Below are positions 46,024-57,195 of a DNA stretch of 64,000 bases, piece by piece (the first letter of the stretch is position 1; the number at the start of each line of letters is the position of its first letter). Origin of the DNA: Telmatactis stephensoni (lineage: Eukaryota > Cnidaria > Anthozoa > Actiniaria > Isophelliidae); NCBI GenBank assembly GCA_029948255.1, contig JALIZF010001836.1:186001-250000 (forward strand), read 5' to 3'. The notes under the pieces are model-generated. The model was not told where the DNA came from, searched no databases, and worked only from the letters and a program-made list of their open reading frames with translations. The position numbers were made by a program, and so were the translations under genes.

Positions 46024-49000
46024 CTGTAGGGGTTAGGGTTAGGTGCGCACCCTCTTTACTTAGACAACGTTGGACCTTTTCCTCTCGATCCTCAGTCCAA
46101 AATATCCTCTAGATTCTCTTGATATCATTTTTATTTCTATAACGCTGCACCTCGTCATGAGGGTAACCCTGGATCAGCCTCTGGAGATGTGCGTATTGTG
46201 AATCGAGGTGTCTGTATGGAGAAGGTCTACTGTAATAAGATACAACGCATGTGCATGTAGGGATAGTTTTCAAAACCTTCAGACCAAAATCCATTACTCA
46301 TCACTTGTATTTCAATTCTGATCGTGTTACTTACTTGTTTGGCAGACGAATCCCTTTCCTTTTACAAAGCTTTTCCTGTAGCCACGAGGACATCGACGAA
46401 CACACCGTGTGGTGGCAATAGATCCATAGAGACGCCGATTAAACTTTGCAAAGCCTTTCCAGCATGTATCACAACGAAATAGAGAGGTACATTTTTTGCA
46501 ACCTCTTGGACATCCTAGATAAAATATACAATGCATTCAAAAACCGTCTATACCAGAGGACAGAGACATGGCTCGCACAAAAACGTCGAAAATATTTTAT
46601 AAAAGCAATATAAAACGATCGCTTATGTCTCCGCTGTACTGTGATATAAACACTCTGGAAGATGTAGAGCACTCGAAATGCAAGAGAAACACGGCTATGC
46701 CTCTACACCTCCCATCGTGTTTATATCACAGTACAGAGCCATAAGCGATTGTTTTAAAAGCAATAACTTTTATAAAATATTATCACGTGCGCTTTTTATA
46801 TTCCTTAAGAATAAAACGTCATAAGTTAAACTTCATTGCACGCATTTGTAAGGATCTTGTAAACTTTGCAGAGCTTTACAATTACAGCCATCATATGAAA
46901 CCTCTCTTTACGAACACATACATAATACGGACATCTCTCTATAACGGACAGGTCTCTATGTCCCAACAGCTGGAATCTCCATACATTTCCTTGTAAATGA
47001 AACTCCTGTAAGACGGACAACTCTGCATGTATTACGAACATTTTTCTTCGACCCCTTTGGTGTCCGCTTTAAAGAGGTTCCACTATAGTTTACATTTTTC
47101 TTATCCATTCAGAAAAATACGCATAGTATTTGTAAATAATTAATACTACAATTACAATTCTTACTTCGTGCCATCTTCTTGCAGAAAGATCCTTTTGCTG
47201 ACTTCTTTCCCATGTAACCAGAAGGACATTTCTTGATGCATTTAGTCTTGATATCATATGTACCCTTGTAGCGATACCAACCTTTCTTGCATACCTCGCA
47301 CTTACGAAGCCATGGGATCATTGCGTGACGACATTTTGCGCAGTGGGGTATTCCACGGCAAGCTAACGAATACAACCAGTCAGATTTAGTCATTAGAATT
47401 AGAATTAGTATCACTGATGTTTTTCGTGAGGTCCTGATGCTAGGGGACTTGAAAAAATATAAGTGGAACCATATCAAACCTATTTTTTCGTTCGTGCGCG
47501 CTTCCTGTGTTTCTACTATTGGGTTTCCTGTTTACCGTTCAAACTTGCAGATATTGTAGCGGATAAAACACATCACATTGTCCACCATCTTGAAATTAAA
47601 TTAGCTTAGAAACCTAGCTTTTCGAAAAGCTAGGTTTCTAAGCTAATTTAATTTCAAGATGGTGGACAATGTGATGTGTTTTATCCGCTACAATATCTGC
47701 AAGTTTTGATGAAATTTTGACAGTTTGAGGTTCCAAATTGCAGGAAAATCAACAAAAACAAATCTACGTGACTTCCAAATAAGGTAATGCCTGCCCAAAT
47801 ATGGAATAGACTTCATGGCCGTGCGAACGAAATTTTTTATATAGACCTGTTTGATATGTATCTATATTTTCTTAGGTACTTTTGATTTATTATCGTATAC
47901 TTTTTTTAAGATTTTGAATACATATTTATCATGCACCAAAAAATCTGCACCCCCTAAAGTATGCGATAACAAATCAAAAGTACCTAAGAAATTATAGATG
48001 TCTCTATTAAAATCACTACCTCTACATTAAATATTTTTCATAAATCGCTTAACTCACATGTTGATTTTTGCTTAGGGAGGAAAAACCCGAGAAACCGGAG
48101 AAAAACCCCTCGTGGCATGGTAGAGAACAACACATCAAACAAACTCAGTTCATGACATATGATCCGAGCACGGGCGATAGGATAATAATCATCTGAAAAT
48201 TTACTTAAACTAGACGCACACGTGCGTTCACTCGTGCCCCGGGAGCCCTTCAGTGACCGGCCCCGTGCGTACTCTTCATATATCTTAATTTTTTGCTGCA
48301 AAGACTTCTACAACGACGTTTTTGACACAATAACAAATCGTGTATTTTTTCGGCGTTCATGTTTCAGATGTTTTATCTATTTAATACGTGACCAAACGCA
48401 TCAGGTCAAATAGAGCCTTGATTCCATGAAAATATATAAATAAATTGTCTGGCCAGAATTGTGTTAAAATTCATTACAAAAATGTCTCAAGATCTCTTGA
48501 ATGCTTGAATGAAAAATATAATTGACTTGCCTCTATATCCGTAACATAATAAAGACCTTTTTTGACCTTTTTAGAGAATATCTGATTAGTCAATTTGTCT
48601 GTCAGCAGCTTAGTGTTTGCCTTTATCCCAACATGCAAAAATATACCAGTTTATTCAGCTTTTTATTTCACTTTATATCTCAATTGTTTGCTGTAAAGAC
48701 TTCTACAACGACGTTTTTGACACAATAACAAATTAAAAATCGTGTATATATGTTTTTCGTTCATGTTTCAGATGTTTTATCCATTACGTGACCAAACGCA
48801 TCAGGTCAAATAGAGCCTTGGTTCCATGAAAATATAAATGCGGAATTGTCTGGCCAGAATGTCGGTGTTACAATTCAATATAAAAACCTCTCAAGATCTC
48901 TTGAATGCTTGAATGAAAAATATAATTGACTTGCCTCTATATGCGTTCGTTTAGCAACATGTAGGGTGAGAAATTCGTAGATTTCCAGCTCAAAGGAATT

Positions 49001-51934
49001 GCTCTGAGTCGCGAGAGTTTCATTTTCAACTACTCCATTGAGAGCTCGATATTTGGTCAAAGTATTGGAGATCAAGCTCAAAATAACAGCCCATTCTGAA
49101 GCTCTTATAAGTGTCTAGGAATACCTCGAGTTAAAAGCTCCATTTTCTATTGTCTCACTGCTGGAAAAGCCTGTCTCTGAAAGCTATTTTTTGGGCTGTC
49201 CGCCATCTTGCATTCCTAAAGTTCCTGACTGGCGTTCACTTCGAAGACCTTCGAAGAGTTCGCCCTCGCTCAAAGGTGATGAATGAAGGGCATTGTTTCT
49301 TACGCTCTTAACCAATCAGGAGTTGTAACACGTCACCGATTGCGCAAGAATGCCGCATTCTCGTGGACGACGAGAGGAAAAAAAAAAGAAAAAAAAAAGA
49401 AACATTTGCAGTTTATAACTCGTTCCCGGCCTAAAGGCCTGGGCACGAGTAATAAACAGACAGTATTTATAAATTACCTTGAATTACTGTTATTTTGTCT
49501 TTTTGTATTCCTCCAAACGTTTTAGAAAGCCAAATAGTCTTTTACAAGGCCCGTAACTTCTTTAAAACTCCAACCGATGCGTTAGAAACCCGTACGGTTC
49601 AACTGTAGCCAACGGTCTGTTGACGCGAACATGATATCCCCTCGCCAGTAAACGCGGTTTAATCAGTCATTGACAAAAGAACCTAGGGAATAGGGCTTTT
49701 CTTTTCCCTAGGTTCTTTTGTCAATGATTAAACCGCGTTTACTGGCGAGGGGATATCATGTTCGCGTCAACAGACCGTTGGCTACAGTTGAACCGTACGG
49801 GTTTCTAACGCATCGGTTGGAGTTTTAAAGAAGTTATGGGCCTTGTAAAAGACTATTTGGCTTTCTAAAACGTTTGGAGGAATACAAAAAGACAAAATAA
49901 CAGTAATTCAAGGTAATTTATAAATACTGTCTGTTTATTTAAGTAAATTTTCAGATTATTATTATCCTATCGCCCGTGCGTAGATTTGTTTTTGTTGATT
50001 TTCCTGCAATTTGGAACCTCAAACTGTCAAAATTTCATCAAAACTTGCAGATATTGTAGCGGATAAAACACATCACATTGTCCACCATCTTGAAATTAAA
50101 TTAGCTTAGAAACCTAGCTTTTCGAAAAGCTAGGTTTCTAAGCTAATTTAATTTCAAGATGGTGGACAATGTGATGTGTTTTATCCGCTACAATATCTGC
50201 AAGCTTTGATGGAATTTTGACAGTTTGAGGTTCCAAATTGCAGGAAAATCAACAAAAACAAATCTACGCACGGGCGATAGGATAATAATAATCTGAAAAT
50301 TTACTTAAATAAACAGACAGTATTTATAAATTACCTTGAATTACTGTTATTTTGTCTTTTTGTATTCCTCCAAACGTTTTAGAAAGCCAAATAGTCTTTT
50401 ACAAGGCCCGTAACTTCTTTAAAACTCCAACCGATGCGTTAGAAACCCGTACGGTTCAACTGTAGCCAACGGTCTGTTGACGCGAACATGATATCCCCTC
50501 GCCAGTAAACGCGGTTTAATCATTGACAAAAGAACCTAGGGAAAAGAAAAGCCCAGGGTAGGTAACAACCCTAGATACTATTGTTCTCTCGTCTTCCAAT
50601 TATCGTAGTTCGAAAGTGACATTTGTGGGAGACAGTGATGACAGATTTTGCCCCTTATCCAAACAGCCCCAGCGCTCACTGAACTTTACGTGCCTGGCCA
50701 AGGTCTTGTCAGCACCACGGTTAAGCAAACAAAGATTACGTTAAATGGTACAAAGCGACTGAAACTCTTCTTTAAACCGTGTTTAAACCGCTATTTTTCT
50801 TGACCGTAATTTCGCGATGATCGGAGAAACTAACTATTTGACATGAAATGAGCGTTATTTGCCGATGATCGAAGAAACTATTTGACGAGAAATGAGTCTT
50901 TGTTTGACTAACCGTGGTGCTGACAAGACCTTGGCCAGGCACGTTGTTTGGATAAGGGGCAAAATCTATCATCACTGTCCCCACAAATGTCACTTTCGAA
51001 CTACGATAATTGGAAGACGAGAGAACAATAGTATCTAGGGTTGTTACCTACCCTGGGCTTTTCTTTTCCCTAGGTTCTTTTGTCAATGATTAAACCGCGT
51101 TTACTGGCGAGGGGATATCATGTTCGCGTCAACAGACCGTTGGCTACAGTTGAACCGTACGGGTTTCTAACGCATCGGTTGGAGTTTTAAAGAAGTTACG
51201 GGCCTTGTAAAAGACTATTTGGCTTTCTAAAACGTTTGGAGGAATACAAAAAGACAAAATAACAGTAATTCAAGGTAATTTATAAATACTGTCTGTTTAT
51301 TTAAGTAAATTTTCAGATGATTATTATCCTATCGCCCGTGGAGAGACTTGACATTAATCCGTTCGATCCTTGGCCTTGGGAGATGATGAAAAACGTTATC
51401 TTTACGCAATGAGAATCGTATGTCGCACAACGTAACGGAATATTTATATTAAGGATTATAACACAAGAACTTACGGCCTTTTCGTAATTGTCTTCTGGAT
51501 TTCTTGGCCTTGCATTTGCTATGATGTTTTGCTTTTTTACTGTGCGGTTTGTTACGTTTTGATTTCTTGGGTCGCCCAGGCCTTGACAGATGAAGGTCTC
51601 CACTTCCAAGATCACCGTCGCCTGTCATCCCAGAACCGAGATCGCCGCTGCCAAGCTTGCCACCACTCCCGAGGTCACCGCTTCCAAGGTGATCATGGCC
51701 GTCACCTTCGCCTGACATGCCACTACCATAACTCCCACTGCCCGGATCAGTTTCATTTACTTCAGTTGCAATGATGCCCGACCCAGAAGCGTCGACATGA
51801 TCGTCGTGCCCGTCGATGCCACTGCCCCGATCACCTTCAGCTCCACTTGCAATGTCGCCCGACTCGTCATCATGTGCTTGCACGAGCACTCCCACAAGCA
51901 CCAAAGCCAATAACAAACTTAAGATTGTTTTCAT
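45896..51934 (-). CDS. Secreted acidic/basic furin-like (Fu) repeat protein A, four exons
   Basis: Predicted secreted protein of 321 residues. Exons: 51475-51934, 47165-47362, 46335-46514, 45896-46023; all introns phase 1. Residues 1-20 are a signal peptide (M-K-T-I-L-S-L-L-L-A-L-V). Residues 21-about 118 are an acidic Gly/Ser/Asp region with repeated L-G-S-G-D units; about 119-153 is Lys/Arg-rich (K-K-S-K-R-N-K). Two Fu repeats follow, one per exon, each with eight cysteines. The last exon is the least certain: it is open for 41 codons after a pyrimidine-type acceptor and is followed by AATAAA. As phases match, exon 3 could instead splice to the first Fu exon of gene B (39909-40058), making one locus with two promoters. 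Acidic-basic repeat designs occur in biomineral matrix proteins, but nothing here proves such a role. Confidence 0.72.
46335..46514 (-). CDS. Fu gene A exon 3 (repeat 2)
   Basis: 180 bp. C-P-R-G-C-K-K-C, C-D-T-C-W-K-G-F and C-V-R-R-C-P-R-G-Y. Donor GTAAGT. Confidence 0.88.
46550..46790. repeat. MITE-like inverted repeat
   Basis: Arms at about 46606-46650 and 46705-46760 share TCGCTTATG and CTGTACTGTGATATAAACAC in inverted order. Confidence 0.65.
47165..47362 (-). CDS. Fu gene A exon 2 (repeat 1)
   Basis: 198 bp. C-R-G-I-P-H-C-A-K-C, C-E-V-C-K-K-G-W-Y and C-I-K-K-C-P-S-G-Y. Donor GTAAGA. Confidence 0.88.
47541..47830. mobile_element. Palindromic MITE, copy 1 (partial)
   Basis: A near-perfect palindrome of about 168 bp centred on TTTTCGAAAA (about 47625). 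The unit equals the one at 49979-50268 and the diverged copy at 12.2-12.4 kb. Confidence 0.85.
47868..47992. repeat. Inverted repeat with ~34-bp arms
   Basis: TTTCTTAGGTACTTTTGATT and its complement, with an AT-rich loop. Confidence 0.75.
48075..48168. repeat. SINE body without tRNA head
   Basis: GGAGGAAAAACCCGAGAAAC ... ACATATGATCCGAG aligns with the body of the SINE at 34411-34575 and stops exactly where the CACGGGCGATAG element begins. Confidence 0.65.
48287..48945. repeat. Direct duplication of ~260 bp (48287-48545 and 48675-48945)
   Basis: Shared AAGACTTCTACAACGACG, CCAAACGCATCAGGTCAAAT and TCTCTTGAATGCTTGAATG blocks in the same order and orientation. Confidence 0.85.
49451..49978. mobile_element. 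Foldback element, CACGGGCGATAG family (copy 1, left end rearranged)
   Basis: Two inverted arms of about 230 bp meet near 49690. The right terminus CTATCGCCCGTG ends at 49978. A matching left terminus CACGGGCGATAG lies at 48169, so the element may originally have spanned 48169-49978. Confidence 0.75.
49979..50268. mobile_element. 290-bp near-perfect palindromic MITE (copy 2)
   Basis: Begins CGTAGATTTG and ends CAAATCTACG, with symmetry centre between 50123 and 50124. Butts directly against foldback elements on both sides. Confidence 0.9.
50269..51341. mobile_element. 1.07-kb foldback element, CACGGGCGATAG family (copy 2, complete)
   Basis: Termini CACGGGCGATAG and CTATCGCCCGTG. Arms of about 450-470 bp enclose a loop of about 150 bp. 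No coding capacity. Confidence 0.88.
51475..51934 (-). CDS. Fu gene A exon 1 (signal peptide, acidic and basic regions)
   Basis: Start chosen at 51934 because TTTACAG immediately upstream looks like the acceptor of a 5' UTR intron; an in-frame ATG at 51961 would spoil the signal peptide. Donor GTAAGT, phase 1. Confidence 0.83.
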
Positions 51935-52047
51935 TGCTGTAAACGTGAAACAAGAATTCATGGAAAATGTCGATTATGGACAATTGCACTGACTCATCCA
52001 CAACCAACAACAAAGCCAATAACAGCGATAATTATAATAAAATAATA

Positions 52048-52192
52048 GTGCAGATTTCGTATGAGTTTGAAAAGGACCGCGCCGTGCCGTGACCGTGTCA
52101 GTGCCGTGTTTCCTATCAAAACATTCGAAAATTCTGCCGTAACCGCGCAGCGACCGTGCCGCGGCCTTTTCACACTCATACGAAATCTGCAC
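52048..52192. mobile_element. 145-bp TA-flanked MITE (GATTTCGTATG family, copy 2)
   Basis: Ends GTGCAGATTTCGTATGAG and CATACGAAATCTGCAC are inverted and flanked by TA on both sides. Same family as 40175-40323. Confidence 0.85.
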
Positions 52193-52199
52193 TAATTAT

Positions 52200-53800
52200 G
52201 GAATACTTATTATAAAATTTACGCATATGTGTAATGAACCAATTACAAGTCCGCGTTGGTCCCAAAGGCAAGTCGTTACCTGCGTTACGGTCTGAGTCAT
52301 ATGATTGTCACATGATGCAGGCACAAGCTAAGTTTGATCTTGAACTTATGCAACCTCTGTGTTTGGCTTGAACCTGTTCTATGACGTATATGACTCCGTG
52401 CTCCCTGAAGATTATTAGTTTAATCGGAAACTTAAACTGAGCCCTAAAATTACACCGATGTACCAGTTGACCTTTCAATGACCAAACGCTTTCTTGTAAA
52501 TTGTCCTTTAATCGTCCGGTAACTGATTTTTGTATCATTCACTTTCAATATCCAAATATTCCAATTTTTACATTTAGATCAATTGTAAGGCAACGCCTCT
52601 AGAAATTTCCAGTTAATATCAAATAATTTTGACTGCAGCTTGTCGGCGTTTGGGTGATTAGATTTTCCAACAAATCCCTATGAAAAGGAGCTACATTAAA
52701 AGAGTTAATTCAGATTTAGTTGAAATTACGTGTCTTAGTTGAATGAATTAAAAGGGACTTCTTGAAAAAAAAGATTGAAATATAGCGTTGCTTTTTGACT
52801 GGGAAATCAGCTCCCTTGCGAAATCACTTCCAAACTCGCTTCAAAACTTCAAAACTTATGACGTAGCTGTATCATGCACTCCTTATCATATTTCAGTACA
52901 ATAAATTTATTTATTAATAATGCTTAATGTTTTTAGTCATAAATGTAGATTTATTTTTTTTGTATTTGCGTTGTATTAAGTAGAGTCCACGCCCCCTATG
53001 GAAATCAGCTTTCAAGTTGTTGGGGCCAGAGTGCCTAGATAAAGTTTCACAACAACCACCATCTCTAAAAGTCCAATTCATTATTCATGGTACATTTCGA
53101 CATTCAAGACACGAATAAAGCATGACTATTTAAGCTACTAAAGTTTTGTTATGGGTACCGAAGCTTTATTGCGAAACTTGTCGAGTCACAGCTTTCTCTT
53201 ACCTCTCAATAAACAAGCCCCCCAGTATATAACACAGACAGCAATTGTTACAGACAAAAAGAATTAACATAAAAAATGATTCAAAAAGAAAACCCTTATA
53301 CTCAGTAAAATGCATGACTCTCACTTTACCGATCAGTTATAACATGTACTGAAGATAGAATTATTTACGATTATCTTCAGGAAGTGAGCTTTACGAAATA
53401 CTACGCTTTATACTGGCCAAAACATGAGTTTTTGGTCAGTACTCAGAGTGTCCTTTTGTTAGCGACCGAATACCTGTACTCTCAGCTATCTTTCTCAAAC
53501 GTTTCAGCACTCTATCGCCAAAGAAGTAAATTGTCAGCTCCATGCTAACAGTAAAGGCCCGCTGTAAAGTTCGTAGGATTTCAGAACTCAGCGAATTCCT
53601 TTTGTCAAATTTAAAATATATATAGGGAACTTTTTCCGAAAACCTAAACTGCTGGAGAACAAGAACTTACCAGATGTTAACTCCAGATCCCCAAACAATG
53701 AAGTCAATCCTGCAGATCTGCGAGGGTGTTATGCACTGAACGGTTTTGACCTTGATTTATAGGTCTTGATCGTACGACTGTCCATTGTCTTTTTAGGTGA
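52200..53800. other. Intergenic stretch upstream of Fu gene A
   Basis: No gene or clear repeat recognised. Confidence 0.4.
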
Positions 53801-53824
53801 GAAGTGCAACACTTAGTCATATCT

Positions 53825-53945
53825 CCCCGGGGGAAACCTCCAAAACGGACCCTAAAAAATACCCAAATGCCAAAATTTTCGACCCTAAAATCTAACTAAC
53901 AGCTCAAAAATACCCCTAAAACTAGCTATTTCTAATAGAAAGTAA
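53825..53945. repeat. MITE remnant, ACCCCTAAAAAATACC family
   Basis: CTCCCCGGGGG-like end followed by repeated GACCCTAAAAAATACC motifs; related to 61975-62097. Confidence 0.5.
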
Positions 53946-54037
53946 AGTGCTGCGAGCAGAGCTGTTCCCTTAAAACTTACGAAAGTACACCGCTTTGTCT
54001 GATATAAAATACAATACAATACAATAACTTTATTATT

Positions 54038-54365
54038 GAAGGGGAAAAGGACGCCCTGGGCATTTGACTACCCCAAACCATTTCCAACGGCAAAACTTAA
54101 TCCTCTCTCTGATTGGCCTCATTATAATTAAATTATAATGAGGCCAATCAGAAGCATTTGTGCGGTTGAGCTCGATTCGTCTAAAATTACAAGTAAACAA
54201 GTTGACCCTACGCACATCCTCGGAGACCCAGGGCGTCAGGGAGGGGGGAGGGGAACGGAGGGGAAAGGAAAGAGGGGAAAAGGACGCCCTGGGCTTTTGA
54301 CTACCCCTAACTTGTCTTGAGGCCAAACGTCAACAAAGGCTCTGATTGGCCTCATTATAATTTAA
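54038..54365. repeat. Inverted/direct repeat cluster with GATTGGCCTCATTATAAT arms
   Basis: The motif occurs at 54112, as its complement at 54131, and again at 54341. GGGGAAAAGGACGCCCTGGGC occurs at 54040 and 54276. Confidence 0.75.
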
Positions 54366-54845
54366 CAAGACGCATAGCTGCGTGAACTCGGGCTTTCTAT
54401 GTAGTAAATCATGAGTTCTCTTTGTTAACATTGTCCCTTTAAATTCTCCATTCGTTTATTCTGCTGTGCTCTTTGACCTAAAAGCGCATTTATACAGGCT
54501 TAGCCTTCTTTTCTAGAAAGACCTATACCCTATACCTATACCCTGGTTTATCGTCTCCTTCCGACGTTTATTTACTTGATATATAAGAGAGAAACTCTCT
54601 AAAGAAAGCGAATAATAAACCCCTGGAGCCTAGGGTAAGAAAGACCCATCGGATTAAAAATTGATTTTTGTTTATAGTCACTACACGTGAAATGGTTTTT
54701 TCAAACTAACTTATTTGACTTCTCTGCAGTGTACTATCAATTTTAATCATGATATTTTGATTCATTTGCTTTATTAATAACAACAACTTTTGCAATAATT
54801 TGAAGAGACAAATAAATGTGTTTTAAAGTTTATCAGTTTATCTGA

Positions 54846-54910
54846 AGGGTCAGTGCTCGAGCGTCGGACCGGAAATCCGAATGTAGGCTCAAATCACGCT
54901 GAGGGCTCGG
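54846..54910 (+). repeat. tRNA-like segment in H1 (second copy at 57812-57875)
   Basis: GGTCAGTGCTCGAGCGTCGG, an anticodon-arm-like TCGGA...TCCGA stem, then a degenerate box B. Probably a tRNA-derived SINE head rather than a working tRNA. Confidence 0.35.
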
Positions 54911-55500
54911 AATTTATAAGATCTGAAATTTTTACACTCGCAGAAGCATTCACATCCAACGAACACATTTCCGAGTGACAATCCAATCATTTACTTACAG
55001 AAGAATTGTTGGTAATTCTGCCTGCCTTGAAACAAACCAACTTTAATAAAACTGATTTGCAATACTCACAACTCTACAACTTCAACACGGATTATTAGCA
55101 GAATTGATTCACAGTTGGTGATCATTAAAGATGAAAACTACTGCTCTATGTTATAACTGCTCTATGTTTTAACTATAACTATTAGACTACGTTGAATTTA
55201 AGCACAAACTTTCCTTTATTTTCTTGGTTTTTAGCTTTCAAATAGCAATACAATTTAGATGACTTGGGTATTTCAACGAATACGTTCGTAAACAAACTCA
55301 AAAATGTTCGCTCGTAAATTGATCTCTCGTAAAGTTCGCGGACCGACCCGTTCCGAAATGCTTGACATCTTTTAGTGTGGGTCTACCGCGAACGGTGTGT
55401 GCCTTTGTATGTGTTTTGAGCGTATTAAACCTAGAATCCATGCTTACTTTCGACATCTTCGACACATCCGCCATCTTGCCATGTGCTTTTGACGCTTATT

Positions 55501-55596
55501 TAGGTATATACTTCATGGTTTTGAGTGCCGTATAGGCGCTCTGTACTTCTCAAGTAAAGAAGCGACTATATAGGACAATCATGAAGTATATACCTC
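55501..55596. repeat. Hairpin with 16-bp arms (copy at 60021-60116)
   Basis: AGGTATATACTTCATG and its perfect complement, with a ~60-base loop. Present in H1 and H3 but absent at the matching place in H2, so it looks like an insertion. Confidence 0.75.
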
Positions 55597-55699
55597 TCGA
55601 CGCATGCGCCTTTCTATCTATACGCATGCGCTTTAGTTGCCAGACTGCGTTTTGCGTCGGAACGAGGAAAATAATAACAACAAGACGCATATCTGCGTA

Positions 55700-56093
55700 A
55701 ACTCGGGCTTCCTTGATAATTCATTTTTGAAAAATTGCCTTCTAAATATAGATCACAAAGCCTTTTGCTATTGTTTACAATACTTGATAAAGTTTTTGAA
55801 TTCCAATAACTAGCTGGTGATTTTATTACAGAGTAGCAGATAGAGTAGATGGCTACAGCAACACTTTGTTTGGGCTTCGTTTTGCATGTAGTCGTTTGAG
55901 GTAATATGCTGGTTTGTATATCATTAATTTTCACCCCTTTCATTTCAAACATTGCATTGTTATGTATACTCTGGAAATAATGAACTAAACCATTTATGAC
56001 AGTAGGCAAGCAGTACACATGTACCTTGAGGGTGGCTTCTACCATATAAATCTCTTGCATGAGAATCAAATACTTTAAATTTCATCACCATAC
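55700..56093 (-). pseudogene. Helitron-type polyprotein remnant (protease-like region)
   Basis: Two frames in order: 56093-56000 encodes F-D-S-H-A-R-D-L-Y-G and P-Q-G-T-C-V-L-L, and the adjacent frame continues with A-V-A-I-Y-S-I-C-Y-S, then S-Y-W-N-S-K-T-L-S-S-I-V. I recognise this F-D-S-H-x-R-D and Y-W-N-x-x-T-L pattern from the OTU/cysteine-protease-like part of animal Helitron polyproteins. The frame change marks it as decayed. Family assignment is from memory. Confidence 0.55.
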
Positions 56094-57002
56094 CCTAGAT
56101 ACCAGAGTGACTTGTCGTCTTTTGTGGGAGTTAAAAGAGTCGCGAAGCAACGAGAAATTGAGTCGCGACGACGGTCGAGTCGCGAAGTGAATTCTACCAA
56201 ACTAACTAAAATATACACAAAATGTCCTACAAAATTACTCTAAATCGTAAAACTTCTCAAACCTCTGGCACCGATATTACCCTGGGCCATGTGCGACAAA
56301 TGCAGACTGCAAACTGCAGACCAGAAAAATTCGATTCGCCAATAGCAAATAGAAATAAATGGATAATCAAAACAATAAATACATGCATGAATAAATAAAT
56401 AAAATAACTAAAACCATGCACCGGCGTTAGGATATATGGTGACCTCAAAGGTCATACATTGTTGCAACACACTGCTGCCCTGCATTTTGTTCAATTATTA
56501 ACAACTCATAACCTTGGCTATATGGCCCTGCAATTGTCTTGCTAGGGTTAACATACATTGAAGCAGGACCAGGATTCTATTCTATATCTTTACTCAATTT
56601 AAACTCACAATGATTCGCTACGTGGCTCTGACTCTTGTAAAGACTCATAGGTTTATTACATGAAAACAATGACAAATACTGACTAGCTTTATGTTTTAAC
56701 TTCAACATACGATGATGAATTCTCCTACTGAATTTAAGCACAAACTTTCCTTTATTTTGTTTTTTTAGCTTTCAAATAACAATACAATTTGGATGAGTTA
56801 GGTATGACTCTGCTCGCAGGGTAAGTTGAACGAATACGTTCGTAAACAAACTTTCTAACCTTTCTGATCTTGTTCTTCAGACGTTCCATAGTTCGTAATG
56901 ATATTCTACTTGGTTCACGATCGCGTTTAAATCACTCGATGATGCTTATGAATACGCTTTACATTGGATAATTCATTTGATATAGCATGGTTCTCGATAG
57001 GT

Positions 57003-57195
57003 TCACTCAGAAATGTTCGCTCCTAAATTGATACTCTCATAAAGTCCGCGGACCGACCCGTTTCGAAAACGCTCGACATCTTTTAGTGTTGGCCTACCGC
57101 GAACAGTGTGTACATTTATATGTAGTTTGAGCGTATTAGAAAACATATTTACCCATAAATTTGATAGCGATAACTTCGACAGTTCATCCGCCATG
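57003..57195 (-). pseudogene. Conserved short ORF of the Helitron-like units (H2 copy)
   Basis: Encodes A-D-E-L-S-K-L-S-L-S and T-V-R-G-R-P-T-L-K-D, then E-R-F-R-N-G-S. Sister copies at about 55320-55473 (frameshifted) and 59695-59979 (open for about 95 codons). Probably the start of the transposon protein; function unknown. Confidence 0.5.

Larger units (their letters stand above)
54366..55680 (-). mobile_element. Helitron/Helentron-like unit H1
   Basis: Left end carries the hairpin ACGCATAGCTGCGT followed by GAACTCGGGCTTTC. The right part holds a minus-strand ORF copy (A-D-V-S-K-M-S-K, T-V-R-G-R-P-T-L-K-D) that is frameshifted relative to the copy in H3, plus a hairpin at 55501-55596. Polarity is minus. 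Confidence 0.6.

Noticed and set aside
56257..56448. 63-codon hydrophobic ORF inside Helitron-like unit H2
   Set aside because: Low-complexity AT-rich translation with no start context or homology.
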